Part shown: positions 46,870 to 56,214 of the stretch, in pieces
Position numbering within the stretch: the stretch's first letter is position 1
How the letters are laid out: the number at the start of each line of letters is the position of its first letter
Source: Alphaproteobacteria bacterium
GTDB lineage: Bacteria; Pseudomonadota; Alphaproteobacteria; Micropepsales; Micropepsaceae
Direction: 5' to 3'
Assembly (NCBI GenBank): GCA_947467345.1
Contig: CANIHD010000003.1
Coordinates: 62,001-126,000 of the forward strand
DNA length: 64,000 nucleotides
Program-made: the position numbers and the translations under genes
Notes under the pieces: model-generated
Seen by the model: only the letters and a program-made list of their open reading frames with translations
What the model was told of the DNA's origin: nothing
The model's database searches: none

Positions 46870-47690
46870 AGCCAGTTCATCCGCCAGCAGAGATGCGCGC
46901 CAGTAGCACGGCCCGTCTGTCCCACCAACCCGATTTGCGTACCCCGGCGCACATGATCGCCCGGTTTCACATCCATGCGGCTGGTGTGCAGATAAGTGGT
47001 GGACACGCCATGCCCATGATCGAGCACCAGCGTATTGCCGGAAAGATAAAGATCTTCGGCCATGCGAACGATAGCCTCAGCGGGCGCTTTGATGGGCGTG
47101 CCCGTCGGCGCCGCGATGTCGATGCCGTAATGCGGCTCGCGCGGTTCGCCGTTGAGAATGCGCTGGGCACCGAACTGTCCGCTGATGCGCCCCTCAATCG
47201 GCCAATCAAACGGATCGAGAAACCATGTCTCGTCGGTGTTGATCAGCCGCGCTTCCGTCACGACTTTCGCGTCGCGGGCAATGCGGTCCTGAACCTCTTT
47301 CGGCGGCGAGACATATTGTTCGGGCAGACCGTTGACGCGTTCGGTGGGAAATTCGCGGGCGCGCGGAATAATAGTTTGCGTTTCTTCGCGACCGTCCTCG
47401 AACATCACGCGCACGGTGAAGGGCTTGGTTTCGTCGCGGCCGAAGCCGAAACAGAATTGTCCGTCCGCGACGCGCAAAGGCGACTCGTTCAGCCATGCGC
47501 GTGCCCCCGTGCCGGCACGTCCCAATACCAAACCGCCCTGCACAGGTGAGCCGCTAAGCCAAAGCCGTTCACGCTGCGCGAACGCCGGCAAACTGAATCC
47601 CATCATTCCGAAAGACAGAGCCGCGCCGAAGGCGGCGCCACCGAGGATCATTTCGCGCCGATTGGGGCGGAAAGGATCGGCGCCGTTCAT
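46815..47690 (-). CDS. M23 family metallopeptidase with an atypical final zinc motif
   Basis: The product has 291 residues from the ATG at 47690, which overlaps the DUF2093 stop as ATGA. The N-terminus MNGADPFRPNRREMILGGAA includes an RR-like stretch before a hydrophobic signal (Tat or Sec). The M23 domain holds HYGIDIAAPTGTPIKAPAE (His and Asp ligands) and HGVSTTYLHTS. The usual HxH near the end reads HLC (GAHLCWRMNW), so the last ligand is Cys. Cys can bind zinc, but activity is uncertain. The expected substrate is peptidoglycan stem peptide. Confidence 0.9.
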   Translation of the reverse strand: MNGADPFRPNRREMILGGAAFGAALSFGMMGFSLPAFAQRERLWLSGSPVQGGLVLGRAGTGARAWLNESPLRVADGQFCFGFGRDETKPFTVRVMFEDGREETQTIIPRAREFPTERVNGLPEQYVSPPKEVQDRIARDAKVVTEARLINTDETWFLDPFDWPIEGRISGQFGAQRILNGEPREPHYGIDIAAPTGTPIKAPAEAIVRMAEDLYLSGNTLVLDHGHGVSTTYLHTSRMDVKPGDHVRRGTQIGLVGQTGRATGAHLCWRMNWLQTRLDAALCAVPRSDKA

Positions 47691-47911
47691 CTCGGCACCA
47701 GGCCCTTTTCTTCCATGCGCTTGAGCGAAGCGCCGGGGCCTGCATAAGGCTCCTGCAAATCGACGCTCCAATAGCGCAAAGCTTCAAGCGGAATTTGTGC
47801 GCCGGTCACGGCGCAGATCACGTAGGCGCCGGCCCGGACGACACGGAATTCGCCATCGAGATATTCCAGAACGGCGGCCTGGCCGCCTATGTCGCGTTCG
47901 TACTGGCTCAT
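47687..47911 (-). CDS. DUF2093 protein
   Basis: A small protein of 74 residues with VLEYLDGEFRVVRAGAYVIC and IPLEALRYWSVDLQEPYAG, the conserved DUF2093 segments. The function is unknown. It is found in alphaproteobacteria near lpxK, as here, and is co-transcribed with xseA upstream (47-base gap) and the M23 peptidase gene downstream (ATGA overlap). Confidence 0.92.
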   Translation of the reverse strand: MSQYERDIGGQAAVLEYLDGEFRVVRAGAYVICAVTGAQIPLEALRYWSVDLQEPYAGPGASLKRMEEKGLVPR

Positions 47912-47958
47912 GAGTCGATTTTACAGAAGCCGGGGCGGAAATGCCAATTACGTAGGGG

Positions 47959-49536
47959 TCAGAAGAGTTGCCCCTGGCCGGCTTTAGGTTTGCCCGTTTT
48001 CCGCGGTTCCTTACCGCCCCCGGCGCTGGTGGCGACCGCGCCGGCTTCACCGTCGGCGAAGCGTAAAGTCAGGCCCTCGCCCGCCTTAATGGCGCCGGAG
48101 CGTCGCCGGATGCTCCCATCCTCGCCCCGCACCAAAGCGAAGCCGCGTTCCAGCACCGCCCGGTAGCTCACGCTTTCCAGCACCCGGGCAGAAGTAACGA
48201 GAGACTTCTCCGCCTTCTGCAGGTTCTGCCGATAGGCGCGATCGAGCCGGGTGGAAAGCCGGCTCAAACGTTCACCCCCCCCCGCAATCTCGGTTTCGAT
48301 CAGGCGGGGCCGCAGCCGCGTGGAGGCATGAGTGGCCCGTGCCGCATGACGCCTGATATTTTGGATGAGCGCGCCGCGCAGGCGTTCGGCGGCGCCCGCG
48401 TTGCGATCCCGCGCCGCCGCTATTTCGGCGCGAATCAGCTTGGGGCGCAGAAGAGCGCCGGTCCGGGCAAGGTGCGATTGATGACGCTGTAAATTTTGAA
48501 ACAAGGCGCCGCGCAGACGCTCGGCGGAACCGTCAAACCTTTGCCGCGCCAGCGCCAGCAAAGCGTCGGCGCGGGGAAGCGCGCGGACGAGGCCCTGCAG
48601 CGTGCGGCGCCGAGTGTCCATCTGCCGGTTGGTGCCGCGCAAAAGCCGTCCCTGCATCTCGAGTATCGCGCTGACGAGATCACGCAACACTGGAACCGCC
48701 ATTTCGGCGGCCGCTGTTGGGGTGGGCGCCCGCCTATCTGAGGCAAAATCGATCAGCGTCGTGTCGGTCTCGTGGCCGACCGCGGAGATCAGCGGAATCT
48801 CGGACTCCGCTGCCGCCCGCACCACGATTTCCTCGCTAAAGGCGAGCAGGTCTTCGAACGATCCACCGCCGCGCGCGACAATCAACACATCGGGACGCGG
48901 CACACGCCCGCCCGGCGCCAAAGCGTTGAAACCCCTTATGGCCGCGGCGATTTCCCCCGCCGCCTTTTCGCCCTGAACATTCACCGGCCACAGCAGCACA
49001 TGGCGCGGACAACGGTCCGCCAGACGGTGCATGATATCGCGGATAACTGCGCCGGTAGGTGAAGTCACCACGCCAACGATTTGCGGCAGAAAGGGAATCG
49101 GCTTCTTGCGCTCGGCGGCGAACAGGCCCTCGGCGGCCAGCCGCTTCTTGCGGTCCTCCAGCAGCGCCATCAGCGCTCCCAGGCCGGCAAGCTCCATCTG
49201 CTCGACGACGAGCTGGTATTTGGACTGGCCGGGGAAGGTGGTGAGGCGGCCCGTGCACACCACCTCCATGCCCTGCTCCGGCTTCACCGCGAGGCGGCCC
49301 GCATTGCCCTTCCAGACCACCGCGCCGATGACCGCTTTGTCGTCTTTCAGGTCGAAATAATAGTGCCCGCTGGAATGGCGATTCACGCGGCTCAGCTCGC
49401 CCCGGATGCGGACATAGGGAAACGCCTCCTCGACCGTGCGCTTGAGGAGCCCCGAAATCTCGCTGACGCTGTATTCCAGAAGATTGCCGCCGGGGCGCAT
49501 CGGCCCGCCGGCCGGCAAAGGGGTTTCGTCGCTCAT
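47959..49536 (-). CDS. xseA: Exodeoxyribonuclease VII large subunit
   Basis: The product has 525 residues from the ATG at 49536 (MSDETPLPAGG). The OB-fold N-terminal domain (YVRIRGELSRVNRHSSGHYYF) and the nuclease block (VLIVARGGGSFEDLLAFSEE) are clear. The helical region after the nuclease contains a 45-residue repeat: AERLRGALFQN and AERLRGALIQN, each followed by an LRPKLI or LRPRLI segment. The small subunit xseB is not seen nearby. It is divergent from purD with a 49-base gap. Confidence 0.95.
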   Translation of the reverse strand: MSDETPLPAGGPMRPGGNLLEYSVSEISGLLKRTVEEAFPYVRIRGELSRVNRHSSGHYYFDLKDDKAVIGAVVWKGNAGRLAVKPEQGMEVVCTGRLTTFPGQSKYQLVVEQMELAGLGALMALLEDRKKRLAAEGLFAAERKKPIPFLPQIVGVVTSPTGAVIRDIMHRLADRCPRHVLLWPVNVQGEKAAGEIAAAIRGFNALAPGGRVPRPDVLIVARGGGSFEDLLAFSEEIVVRAAAESEIPLISAVGHETDTTLIDFASDRRAPTPTAAAEMAVPVLRDLVSAILEMQGRLLRGTNRQMDTRRRTLQGLVRALPRADALLALARQRFDGSAERLRGALFQNLQRHQSHLARTGALLRPKLIRAEIAAARDRNAGAAERLRGALIQNIRRHAARATHASTRLRPRLIETEIAGGGERLSRLSTRLDRAYRQNLQKAEKSLVTSARVLESVSYRAVLERGFALVRGEDGSIRRRSGAIKAGEGLTLRFADGEAGAVATSAGGGKEPRKTGKPKAGQGQLF

Positions 49537-49585
49537 GCCGCGATGATACAGCGCTTCCTCAATCCTGCCAGTCGGGTGACGCACC

Positions 49586-50863
49586 GTGAACATCTTGCTT
49601 GTCGGATCCGGAGGACGCGAACACGCGCTGGCCTGGGCGTTTAGCGCCAGCCCGCTTGTTTCCAAGCTCTATTGCGCGCCCGGCAATGCCGGCATGGCGA
49701 ACATCGCCGAATGCGTACCGATCGATGCCATGGCTTTGGAGCGGCTGGCCGCGTTCGCCAAAGAAAAACGAATCGATTTTGCGGTGATCGGGCCGGAGGG
49801 TCCGCTGGTTGCCGGGCTCGCGGACATTCTGGAAGCGGCAGGCATCCGCACATTCGGACCCAGCGCGGCAGCCGCCGTACTGGAAGGCTCGAAGGGCTAC
49901 GTCAAAGACCTCTGCGCCGAATACGGCATTCCGACGGCCGCGTATAAAAGATGCGCTAGCGCCGCCGAAGCGAAAGCCTATGCGCGCACGCAAAGCCTTC
50001 CGCTGGTCGTTAAGGCCGACGGCCTCGCCGCCGGCAAGGGCGTCGTCATCGCGGAAACTGTCGCCGAAGTAGACGCCGCCATCGAATCCATGTTCGGCGG
50101 TACGTTCGGAGCCGCGGGCGAAGAATTGGTGATCGAAGAATTCATGGTCGGCGAGGAAGCGAGTTTTTTCGCGCTGACCGACGGCGTCAATATTCTGCCG
50201 CTCGCAGGCGCGCAGGATCACAAGCGCGTCTTCGACGGCGACAAAGGCCCCAACACCGGCGGCATGGGCGCCTACTCGCCCGCGCCCGTGCTAACGCCCG
50301 ACATACAGCAAGAGATCGTCAGCCGCATCGTGCAGCCAACGGTCGATGCGATGCGGCGGCGCGGCACGCCCTATATCGGCGTTCTCTACGCAGGCCTGAT
50401 GATTACCGCGCAAGGCCCTAAATTGATCGAATATAATTGCCGTTTCGGCGATCCCGAATGTCAGGTTCTGGTCTTGCGCCTCAAATCCGATCTTCTGCCG
50501 GCGCTGATCGCCGCGCGCGACCGGCTTCTCGATACAGTCGATTTACGCTGGCACGACGACGTGGCGATCACCGTCGTCATGGCCGCGAGAGGCTATCCGG
50601 GCACGTATAGCAAAGGCACCGAAATTCGCGGGCTCGACCAAGCGGGCGAGATCGAGGGCGTCGAGATTTTCCATGCGGGCACGGAAGCCCGCGGCGGAAG
50701 AATCCTAGCGACTGGGGGGCGCGTTCTGAATGTGTGCGCCACCGGCATCGACATTGGCGAAGCGCGGGCGCGCGCCTATGAGGCCGTTGCACGCATCGAT
50801 TGGCCGGAAGGATTTTGCCGCAGTGATATTGGCTGGCGCGCAGTAGCAAGGGGCCTGGCCTGA
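49586..50863 (+). CDS. purD: Phosphoribosylamine-glycine ligase
   Basis: The product has 425 residues and starts with GTG at 49586. [16 protein letters not shown] is the N-terminal nucleotide-binding motif, and the ATP-grasp region follows with [18 protein letters not shown] and [12 protein letters not shown]. The enzyme makes glycinamide ribonucleotide in purine synthesis. Its TGA overlaps the next ATG as TGATG. It uses glycine, which is also the ligand of the riboswitch in this window; that is coincidental as far as the sequence shows. Confidence 0.97.
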   Translation: MNILLVGSGGREHALAWAFSASPLVSKLYCAPGNAGMANIAECVPIDAMALERLAAFAKEKRIDFAVIGPEGPLVAGLADILEAAGIRTFGPSAAAAVLEGSKGYVKDLCAEYGIPTAAYKRCASAAEAKAYARTQSLPLVVKADGLAAGKGVVIAETVAEVDAAIESMFGGTFGAAGEELVIEEFMVGEEASFFALTDGVNILPLAGAQDHKRVFDGDKGPNTGGMGAYSPAPVLTPDIQQEIVSRIVQPTVDAMRRRGTPYIGVLYAGLMITAQGPKLIEYNCRFGDPECQVLVLRLKSDLLPALIAARDRLLDTVDLRWHDDVAITVVMAARGYPGTYSKGTEIRGLDQAGEIEGVEIFHAGTEARGGRILATGGRVLNVCATGIDIGEARARAYEAVARIDWPEGFCRSDIGWRAVARGLA

Positions 50864-51483
50864 TGCTGCTGTGGCTCAGCCTCGCGCTGCTCGCGGCCGG
50901 CATTCCTCTGCTGTTGGTGGACCGCAAAGCGGCGCGCTATTTCCGTGACCATGTGCAACCGCCTTTGCTGCCAATTCTGGTCAAAACAACAGATCTGGCA
51001 AAGGGAATTGTCTGGATCGTCTGCATCGCGCTGCTTTATCTCGGCACGCTCGTTACGATTGCATTTATTGGTGAGCAGCCGAATTTGCGCTGGGCGAATG
51101 ATGTTGCGTTGTCGTTGCTGGCGAGCTTTGTAGTCGGCAGCATCGCTCTTCACACGGTGAAATTATTTCTCGGACGCCGGCGCCCGCGCGACGATTTCGA
51201 GCACGGGCTTTACGGCTTCGTCTTATTCACCTGGACCTTGCAATATAATTCATTCCCGTCCGGCCATGCGCTGACCATCGTGACCTTAGCCACTTGGGCG
51301 ACGGCTCTGTGGCCGTCTCTCGCGCCACTCTGGTTCGCCGTCGCGATTTATCTCAGTCTCTCACGCGCGCTTCTGGCAGTGCATTTCCTGAGCGATGTGG
51401 TGATCGGCGCGGCTATCGGTATGATCGCCACGCGAGAGACCATGGTGCTGTTGTTTCCGCAGCTGACGCCGTCCTGGTTTTAA
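50863..51483 (+). CDS. PAP2 family membrane phosphatase
   Basis: The product has 206 residues with several membrane helices. The three phosphatase motifs are present: KLFLGRRRPRDDF, PSGHALT and SRALLAVHFLSDV. Members dephosphorylate lipid phosphates such as undecaprenyl diphosphate or phosphatidylglycerol phosphate, or modify lipid A. The start overlaps the purD stop. The exact substrate is not evident; the neighbourhood of lipid A genes about 4 kb away is weak context. Confidence 0.9.
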   Translation: MLLWLSLALLAAGIPLLLVDRKAARYFRDHVQPPLLPILVKTTDLAKGIVWIVCIALLYLGTLVTIAFIGEQPNLRWANDVALSLLASFVVGSIALHTVKLFLGRRRPRDDFEHGLYGFVLFTWTLQYNSFPSGHALTIVTLATWATALWPSLAPLWFAVAIYLSLSRALLAVHFLSDVVIGAAIGMIATRETMVLLFPQLTPSWF

Positions 51484-51511
51484 GCTCATAGGATGTGAAG
51501 TGCGCGCCGCC

Positions 51512-51669
51512 TTTCCTCCCCCGTTTACGGGGGAGGTGTCTGCCAGGCAGACGGAAGGGGGAAGCCATTTATTCCGTCGCTTTAGATACGCAGCGTTTGC
51601 GTCCCGCCCCCTCCGCCTCACCGGCATTTCGCCGGCTCGGCACCTCCCCCGCTTCGCGAGGGAGGAAAG
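51512..51669. repeat. Dispersed palindromic intergenic repeat
   Basis: The element begins TTTCCTCCCCCGTTTACGGG and ends GCTTCGCGAGGGAGGAAAG, so its ends are inverted copies. Inside are paired blocks (GGGGGAGGTG with CACCTCCCCC, TGCCAGGCAGAC, CCGGCATTTCGCCGG). It fits a roughly 160-base family of repeats that, as I recall, is common between genes in alphaproteobacteria and resembles REP or MITE elements. No transposase is linked. It lies after the PAP2 gene and before the end of the convergent propeller-like gene. Confidence 0.75.
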
Positions 51670-51700
51670 AAATCGGCGCGGGACCGAAGGTCGATTAAAT

Positions 51701-52725
51701 CTAAGCCGGCAGAGCGTCGGGCTCTTCACTGTTGTGGATAGAGAAGACGGCGTTCAGGCCGAATGGCTCAAGATCGACCTGCCATTCGAGAGTGCCCCGT
51801 TTGATATCGAAGCAAGCGACCCGCGTGGACAGCGGATACCAGGGCTTAGAATTTCCCAGCGGTAAACAACCGAGACGCTCGCGAATCCAGATCAGTTTTT
51901 CACGCGTCTTGGTTTCGCGCACCCGCGTGAAGCCAATTAGGACGCGATCGTCCGACAGAATTTTGATGCCGCGGCACCATCCGAGCGGACGGCCGTCCGG
52001 CGTGTTGGTGAGAACGTTCAGATTGACCCGCGCATGCACCTGCCCGCGCTTCCAATCGTAGATGACGATGTCGCCGGTCACGACAGTGAAATAGACAAGA
52101 TCGCCGCGCACATGCCCGTCATGGATGTATCCGATATCAACTGGGATACGCTTTCCCATATCTTCCAGACACACGGCATCCAACGTGTCGCAGCGCGTCG
52201 TCCAGATTTGATCTTCTAATGCGAAGACGAAATTCGGGTGGGCGATATGGGGCTTGGTTGTGGGAGTTTGCGGTAGTCTATGTCGCGCGAGAAACGCGTC
52301 CACAGCGGATCGCCCATCACATCCCATTCGCGCAGGACTTCGCCATTGTCTGTCATCTCGACAACCATATCGAGACCGGTGACCGCCACCAGAATTGTGC
52401 CGCGCGCAGAGGGCGTGACGTGATGGATGTCGTTGAAGCACGGCAGCGAGACATAATGCGTGCGGCGGAAATCCGGCACGCTGTAAGCCATCACTTCGGT
52501 CTGCGTGCAGAGCCACAGACGATCACCGGTGAAGGTTCCGGCTTTAAACAGAATTGAGGGTTCGTTGTCGGGGCAGGCCTCGGGCGGCGAAATCACGTCG
52601 AGGCAGGTTTCGGCCTTGCCGGTTTCTGTATCGAGCGCGAGAACGACGGCGCGCTCAAAGCCGCTCCATTCACTGGCTTTCACGTTGGCCCTGGAGCGGC
52701 CGCCTACGATGAAAAGCCTAGACAT
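51701..52725 (-). pseudogene. Unknown propeller-like protein gene, broken by a one-base frameshift
   Basis: Two overlapping frames make one protein. The first starts at 52725 (MSRLFIVGGRSRANVKASEW), the second runs to 51701. Switching frame at the GGG run 52262-52264 gives the continuous join DYRKLPTTKPHIAHPNFVF and about 341 residues. The product looks like a beta-propeller, with repeated short beta units such as GDRLWLCTQTEVMAY, GTILVAVTGLDMVVEM and DLVYFTVVTGDIVIYDW. I do not recognise the family. One missing base can be mutation or assembly error. It is convergent with the PAP2 gene. Confidence 0.7.
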
Positions 52726-52728
52726 GAA

Positions 52729-53193
52729 TCAGCCGCGCCGGGCGCGAAAGAAATCCGTCAATACACGGCCCGAGGCAATCGAATCTCCGCCACGCGACAC
52801 TTGCGGCCGGTGATGGCACGTCGGCTGCTCGAAGAATTTGGGGCCGTGTTCCACCGCGCCACCTTTGGGATCGGCCGCCGCATAAACAAGCCGCGCGACG
52901 CGGGCCAAGCTGATGGCGCCGGCGCACATGGCGCAGGGCTCAAGCGTTACATAAAGCGTTGTGCCGATCAGGCGCTCATTGCCGATCTGAGCAGCGCCCT
53001 CCCGCAACACCAGGATTTCGGCATGGGCCGTGGGGTCTTTCAGCTCCACAATGCGATTGCCGCTGCGCGCCATGACGCTTTCGTCCGGCGCAACCAGAAC
53101 CGCGCCAACGGGGACTTCACCCCGGGCCGCAGCCGCCTTGGCCTCTTCCAGGGCAAGCTGGAAATTGAAAAGATCGGACTCCATTTGCCACAT
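52729..53193 (-). CDS. tadA: tRNA-specific adenosine deaminase
   Basis: A 154-residue enzyme from the ATG at 53193; the frame opens at a GTG 24 bases earlier, and ATG 53184 is also possible. The zinc and proton-shuttle motifs are TAHAEIL and PCAMCAG. It makes inosine at position 34 of tRNA-Arg. It is divergent from the pseudouridine synthase gene, a common alphaproteobacterial arrangement, and its end is 3 bases from the frameshifted gene start. Confidence 0.93.
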   Translation of the reverse strand: MWQMESDLFNFQLALEEAKAAAARGEVPVGAVLVAPDESVMARSGNRIVELKDPTAHAEILVLREGAAQIGNERLIGTTLYVTLEPCAMCAGAISLARVARLVYAAADPKGGAVEHGPKFFEQPTCHHRPQVSRGGDSIASGRVLTDFFRARRG

Positions 53194-53252
53194 GACTTGC
53201 CTATATCGAACGGTCACAGTACCGGAACACCGCCACCAACTGGGTCATAACA

Positions 53253-54017
53253 TTGGCATTGGACGAGGAAAACAGCGGAGACGGACTTGAACGCATCGCC
53301 AAGGTGATGGCGCGGGCGGGCGTCTGTTCGCGCCGCGACGCGGAAAAGCTGATCGCCGAGGGTCGCGTAGCCATTGCCGGAAAGAAGGTTACCGCGCCCG
53401 GGACCAAAGTTGCGCCCGACGCCGTCATCACGGTGGACGGCAAACTCATTCCAATGGCCGACGCCACGCGCCTGTGGCGCTATCACAAACCCGCTGGACT
53501 GGTCACCTCGCATCGCGATCCCGAAGGGCGCCCCACGGTGTTCGCCAGCCTGCCGCGCGGCCTGCCGCGCGTGGTCTCGGTGGGCCGGCTCGATATCAAT
53601 TCGGAAGGGCTGCTGCTGCTCACCAATGATGGCGAGCTGGCGCGGCGTTTGGAACTGCCGGCGCAAGGATGGGTGCGCCGTTACCGCGTGCGCCTGTTCG
53701 GCCAGGTGACGCAAGAAGATCTCGACAGACTGTCGGAAGGGCGCACCGTCGATGGCGTGCGCTACGGTGCCGTCACCGCCGAATTGGAACGCGCCAAAGG
53801 CCCCTATGCGTGGGCAACCGTATCACTGAAAGAGGGCAAGAACCGCGAGGTCAAGCGGCTGATGGAAAATCTGGGGCTGAAAGTGGCGCGCCTTATCCGC
53901 GTCAGCTTTGGCCCGTTTCATCTCGGCCAATTGGCGGAGAGCGCGGTCGACGAAATCGCCGGAAAGGTCTGGCGCGAGCAGCTCGGTGTCGCACGCCCGA
54001 AGCGAACGCGGGAATGA
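53253..54017 (+). CDS. Pseudouridine synthase, RsuA/RluB family
   Basis: The product has 254 residues from a TTG at 53253; conserved sequence begins at GLERIAKVMARAGVCSRRDA, so a short N-terminus is likely. An S4 RNA-binding domain is followed by the synthase domain, with the catalytic Asp in GRLDINSEG and LKEGKNREVKRLME near the end. It modifies a uridine in 23S or 16S rRNA; by the RluB/RluE/RluF split I cannot assign the position. The next gene starts 4 bases after its stop. Confidence 0.92.
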   Translation: MALDEENSGDGLERIAKVMARAGVCSRRDAEKLIAEGRVAIAGKKVTAPGTKVAPDAVITVDGKLIPMADATRLWRYHKPAGLVTSHRDPEGRPTVFASLPRGLPRVVSVGRLDINSEGLLLLTNDGELARRLELPAQGWVRRYRVRLFGQVTQEDLDRLSEGRTVDGVRYGAVTAELERAKGPYAWATVSLKEGKNREVKRLMENLGLKVARLIRVSFGPFHLGQLAESAVDEIAGKVWREQLGVARPKRTRE

Positions 54018-54020
54018 AGC

Positions 54021-55247
54021 GTGGAAAGCACCACGAGCAAGAATGCCATTCGCGCCGCCAACGAAGCGCTGATGCGCGGAAATCTGCCCCTTGCTGATCT
54101 CATCGCGCAAGAATTATTGCGCGCTGAACCAGGCAACGCATTTGCGTTCAATGTGGTGGGAATTGTCGCCGCGCGGCTGGGCTCGCGTGACGAAGCCATA
54201 GCGCATTTCAAGCGGGCGCTTGCTGCGGCGCCCTATCTCCAAACCGCGCGTGACAATCTTCAAAGCGCGACCGCCGCCCTTCCGTCACCGCACATGCCAA
54301 AAGCGGATCGTTATTTGCTCATTGAAGCGTGGGGTTCTGGCTTTTGGGCCGATGTGAACCACGCGCTCGGAAGCCTGTTGCTGGCGGAAATAACGGGACG
54401 CACACCGATTACGTCATGGGGCGCGAACAGCCTGTTTTCGGACGGAAGCAGCAATGATGCATTCCGTTTTTTCTTTCGTCCCGTCTCCGACCTCACGCGT
54501 GCCGACATCCCGAAATTGGGTGCTGCCGATATCTTCCCACCCGGAAAATCGGCGCTGCGAGACAATGCAGTGAAGATGCGGGAACAAGGACCCGCAGGAA
54601 TTTATTTCCTGAACCGTCCTGAGACGCTCGCGGTGAGCGACTACTATGTCGGCGTCATTGATCTCTTGCCGTGGATTCCGGCGAGCCATGCGATGCACGC
54701 TAAGCCCATCGACAATATCTATCGCTACCTCAAGGAAAAATATCTGCAGCCCGTCGTAGAGGTTGCCGACGATATCGAGAATTTCTGCAGCACTCGCATT
54801 CGCGGACGGCAAACCATTGCGGTGCATGTCAGGGGCTCGGACAAAGTAACCGAATTCATCGGCCTCGATCGTTTCAACGAGAGCTATTTTGCGCTTCTGG
54901 ACGCCGAACCGCACGACACTCAGATTTTCCTGCTCACGGAGGATGCGCGTCTTCTGCAGGCATTCCGCGAACGCTACGGTGCGCGGGTGATCGCCACCGA
55001 TTCTTTGCGCACGGCCATCGACACTGGACCGCACAATGTTGCTGGAATGGATAAGATGCGTTTGGGTCGTGAGGTTCTTGCCGATGTTTTCATCGCACTG
55101 GAATGCGACCGCTTCCTCGGCAATGGGCGCTCGAACGTGTCGGCAAGCATCGAGATATTGAAGGATTGGAAGGGCAATGCGCGACTGCTGGCGCCATCGC
55201 AATTGCGCGAGCCCAATCTCTACCTCCACGGATTCCGGCAGGTCTAA
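54021..55247 (+). CDS. TPR protein with fucosyltransferase-like C-terminal domain
   Basis: The product has 408 residues from a GTG at 54021. The first 80 residues form TPR-like helices (ANEALMRGNLPLADLIAQEL, DEAIAHFKRALAAAP). The rest contains IAVHVRGSDK near residue 269, as in the HxR-x-SD motif of alpha-1,6 and O-fucosyltransferases such as NodZ, plus IFLLTEDARLLQAF and FIALECDRFLGNGRSNVS. It may glycosylate a cell-surface polysaccharide or protein. It is downstream of the Rlu gene and convergent with the cation efflux gene. The substrate is not predictable. Confidence 0.75.
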   Translation: MESTTSKNAIRAANEALMRGNLPLADLIAQELLRAEPGNAFAFNVVGIVAARLGSRDEAIAHFKRALAAAPYLQTARDNLQSATAALPSPHMPKADRYLLIEAWGSGFWADVNHALGSLLLAEITGRTPITSWGANSLFSDGSSNDAFRFFFRPVSDLTRADIPKLGAADIFPPGKSALRDNAVKMREQGPAGIYFLNRPETLAVSDYYVGVIDLLPWIPASHAMHAKPIDNIYRYLKEKYLQPVVEVADDIENFCSTRIRGRQTIAVHVRGSDKVTEFIGLDRFNESYFALLDAEPHDTQIFLLTEDARLLQAFRERYGARVIATDSLRTAIDTGPHNVAGMDKMRLGREVLADVFIALECDRFLGNGRSNVSASIEILKDWKGNARLLAPSQLREPNLYLHGFRQV

Positions 55248-55257
55248 GCGCGCGCCC

Positions 55258-56214
55258 CTAAGAACGTGCCAGTGGCGGCGGAAGCTCGGCCCCGTGCGGA
55301 TCGAGATGGATCAATATTTCCGCAGCGGGAAATGCTGTGAGCAGCGCGGCCTCTATCTTATCGCTGACCTCATGCGCGTTCGCGAGCGTCATTGCCGGAT
55401 CCATCTCCACATGAAGCTGCAGGAAGGTTTGAGTGCCTGCCGTTCGAGTGCGTAAATCGTGAAGCCCGCGCACTTGCTCAAAGCCGAGCACAATGGATTT
55501 GATCCGCTGCCGTTCTTCCTCTGGCAGTTCGTGATCCATCAATTGATCGAGTGACGCACGCAAGATTTGCCAGGCGCTAACGGCCAGAACGCCTGCGATG
55601 CCGAGACCAATCAGCGGATCGGCGATATGCCAACCCAGGTTGGTGGAGAGCACAATGGCGACAATCACGCCCAGATTGGTCAGAAGATCGCCGAAATAAT
55701 GCAGATAGTCGGACGAGATTGCGAGGGACTTGGTCTCGCGCACAACGCGGCGTTGATAGGTGATAAGCGCGAACGTCAGCACAATCGAAACGATCATGAC
55801 GGCAATCGCAGCCCATCCGAAATCCAGCGGCAGTGGATTCAGCAGACGTCCGAAAGCCTCGCTGACTAGAAAGAGCATCGAGCCGACAACGAGGAGACCT
55901 TGCGCCATTCCGGCAATGGCTTCGGCCTTGCCGTGACCGAAACGATGCTGCTGATCGGCAGGCACTAAGGATTGACGCACGGCAATGAGATTTCCTGCCG
56001 ACGCCAGAAAATCAATGGCGGAATCCACCAGCGACGCCAGCATGGCCACCGAACCAGACAGCAGGAACGCTGCGCTCTTCGCTGCAATCAAAACGGCGGA
56101 CACACACACGGACGCGATGGCCGCCCGCGTCATGAGGCGTGCATCGGTTTGCGCCCGTCCGCGCTGAGAAACCGTGGAATGTTTGGGCGCAGATGTCCCG
56201 CGCATCACCGTCAT
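55258..56214 (-). CDS. Cation diffusion facilitator, FieF-like
   Basis: The product has 318 residues with six membrane helices (about 25-230) and a C-terminal cytosolic metal-binding domain. The metal site is [15 protein letters not shown] (DxxxD) and [11 protein letters not shown] (HxxxD). [16 protein letters not shown] is a family block. It exports Zn2+, Fe2+, Co2+ or Cd2+ in exchange for protons. Its ATG overlaps the pdxH stop as ATGA, which is a coupling not explained by metabolism. Confidence 0.9.
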   Translation of the reverse strand: MTVMRGTSAPKHSTVSQRGRAQTDARLMTRAAIASVCVSAVLIAAKSAAFLLSGSVAMLASLVDSAIDFLASAGNLIAVRQSLVPADQQHRFGHGKAEAIAGMAQGLLVVGSMLFLVSEAFGRLLNPLPLDFGWAAIAVMIVSIVLTFALITYQRRVVRETKSLAISSDYLHYFGDLLTNLGVIVAIVLSTNLGWHIADPLIGLGIAGVLAVSAWQILRASLDQLMDHELPEEERQRIKSIVLGFEQVRGLHDLRTRTAGTQTFLQLHVEMDPAMTLANAHEVSDKIEAALLTAFPAAEILIHLDPHGAELPPPLARS

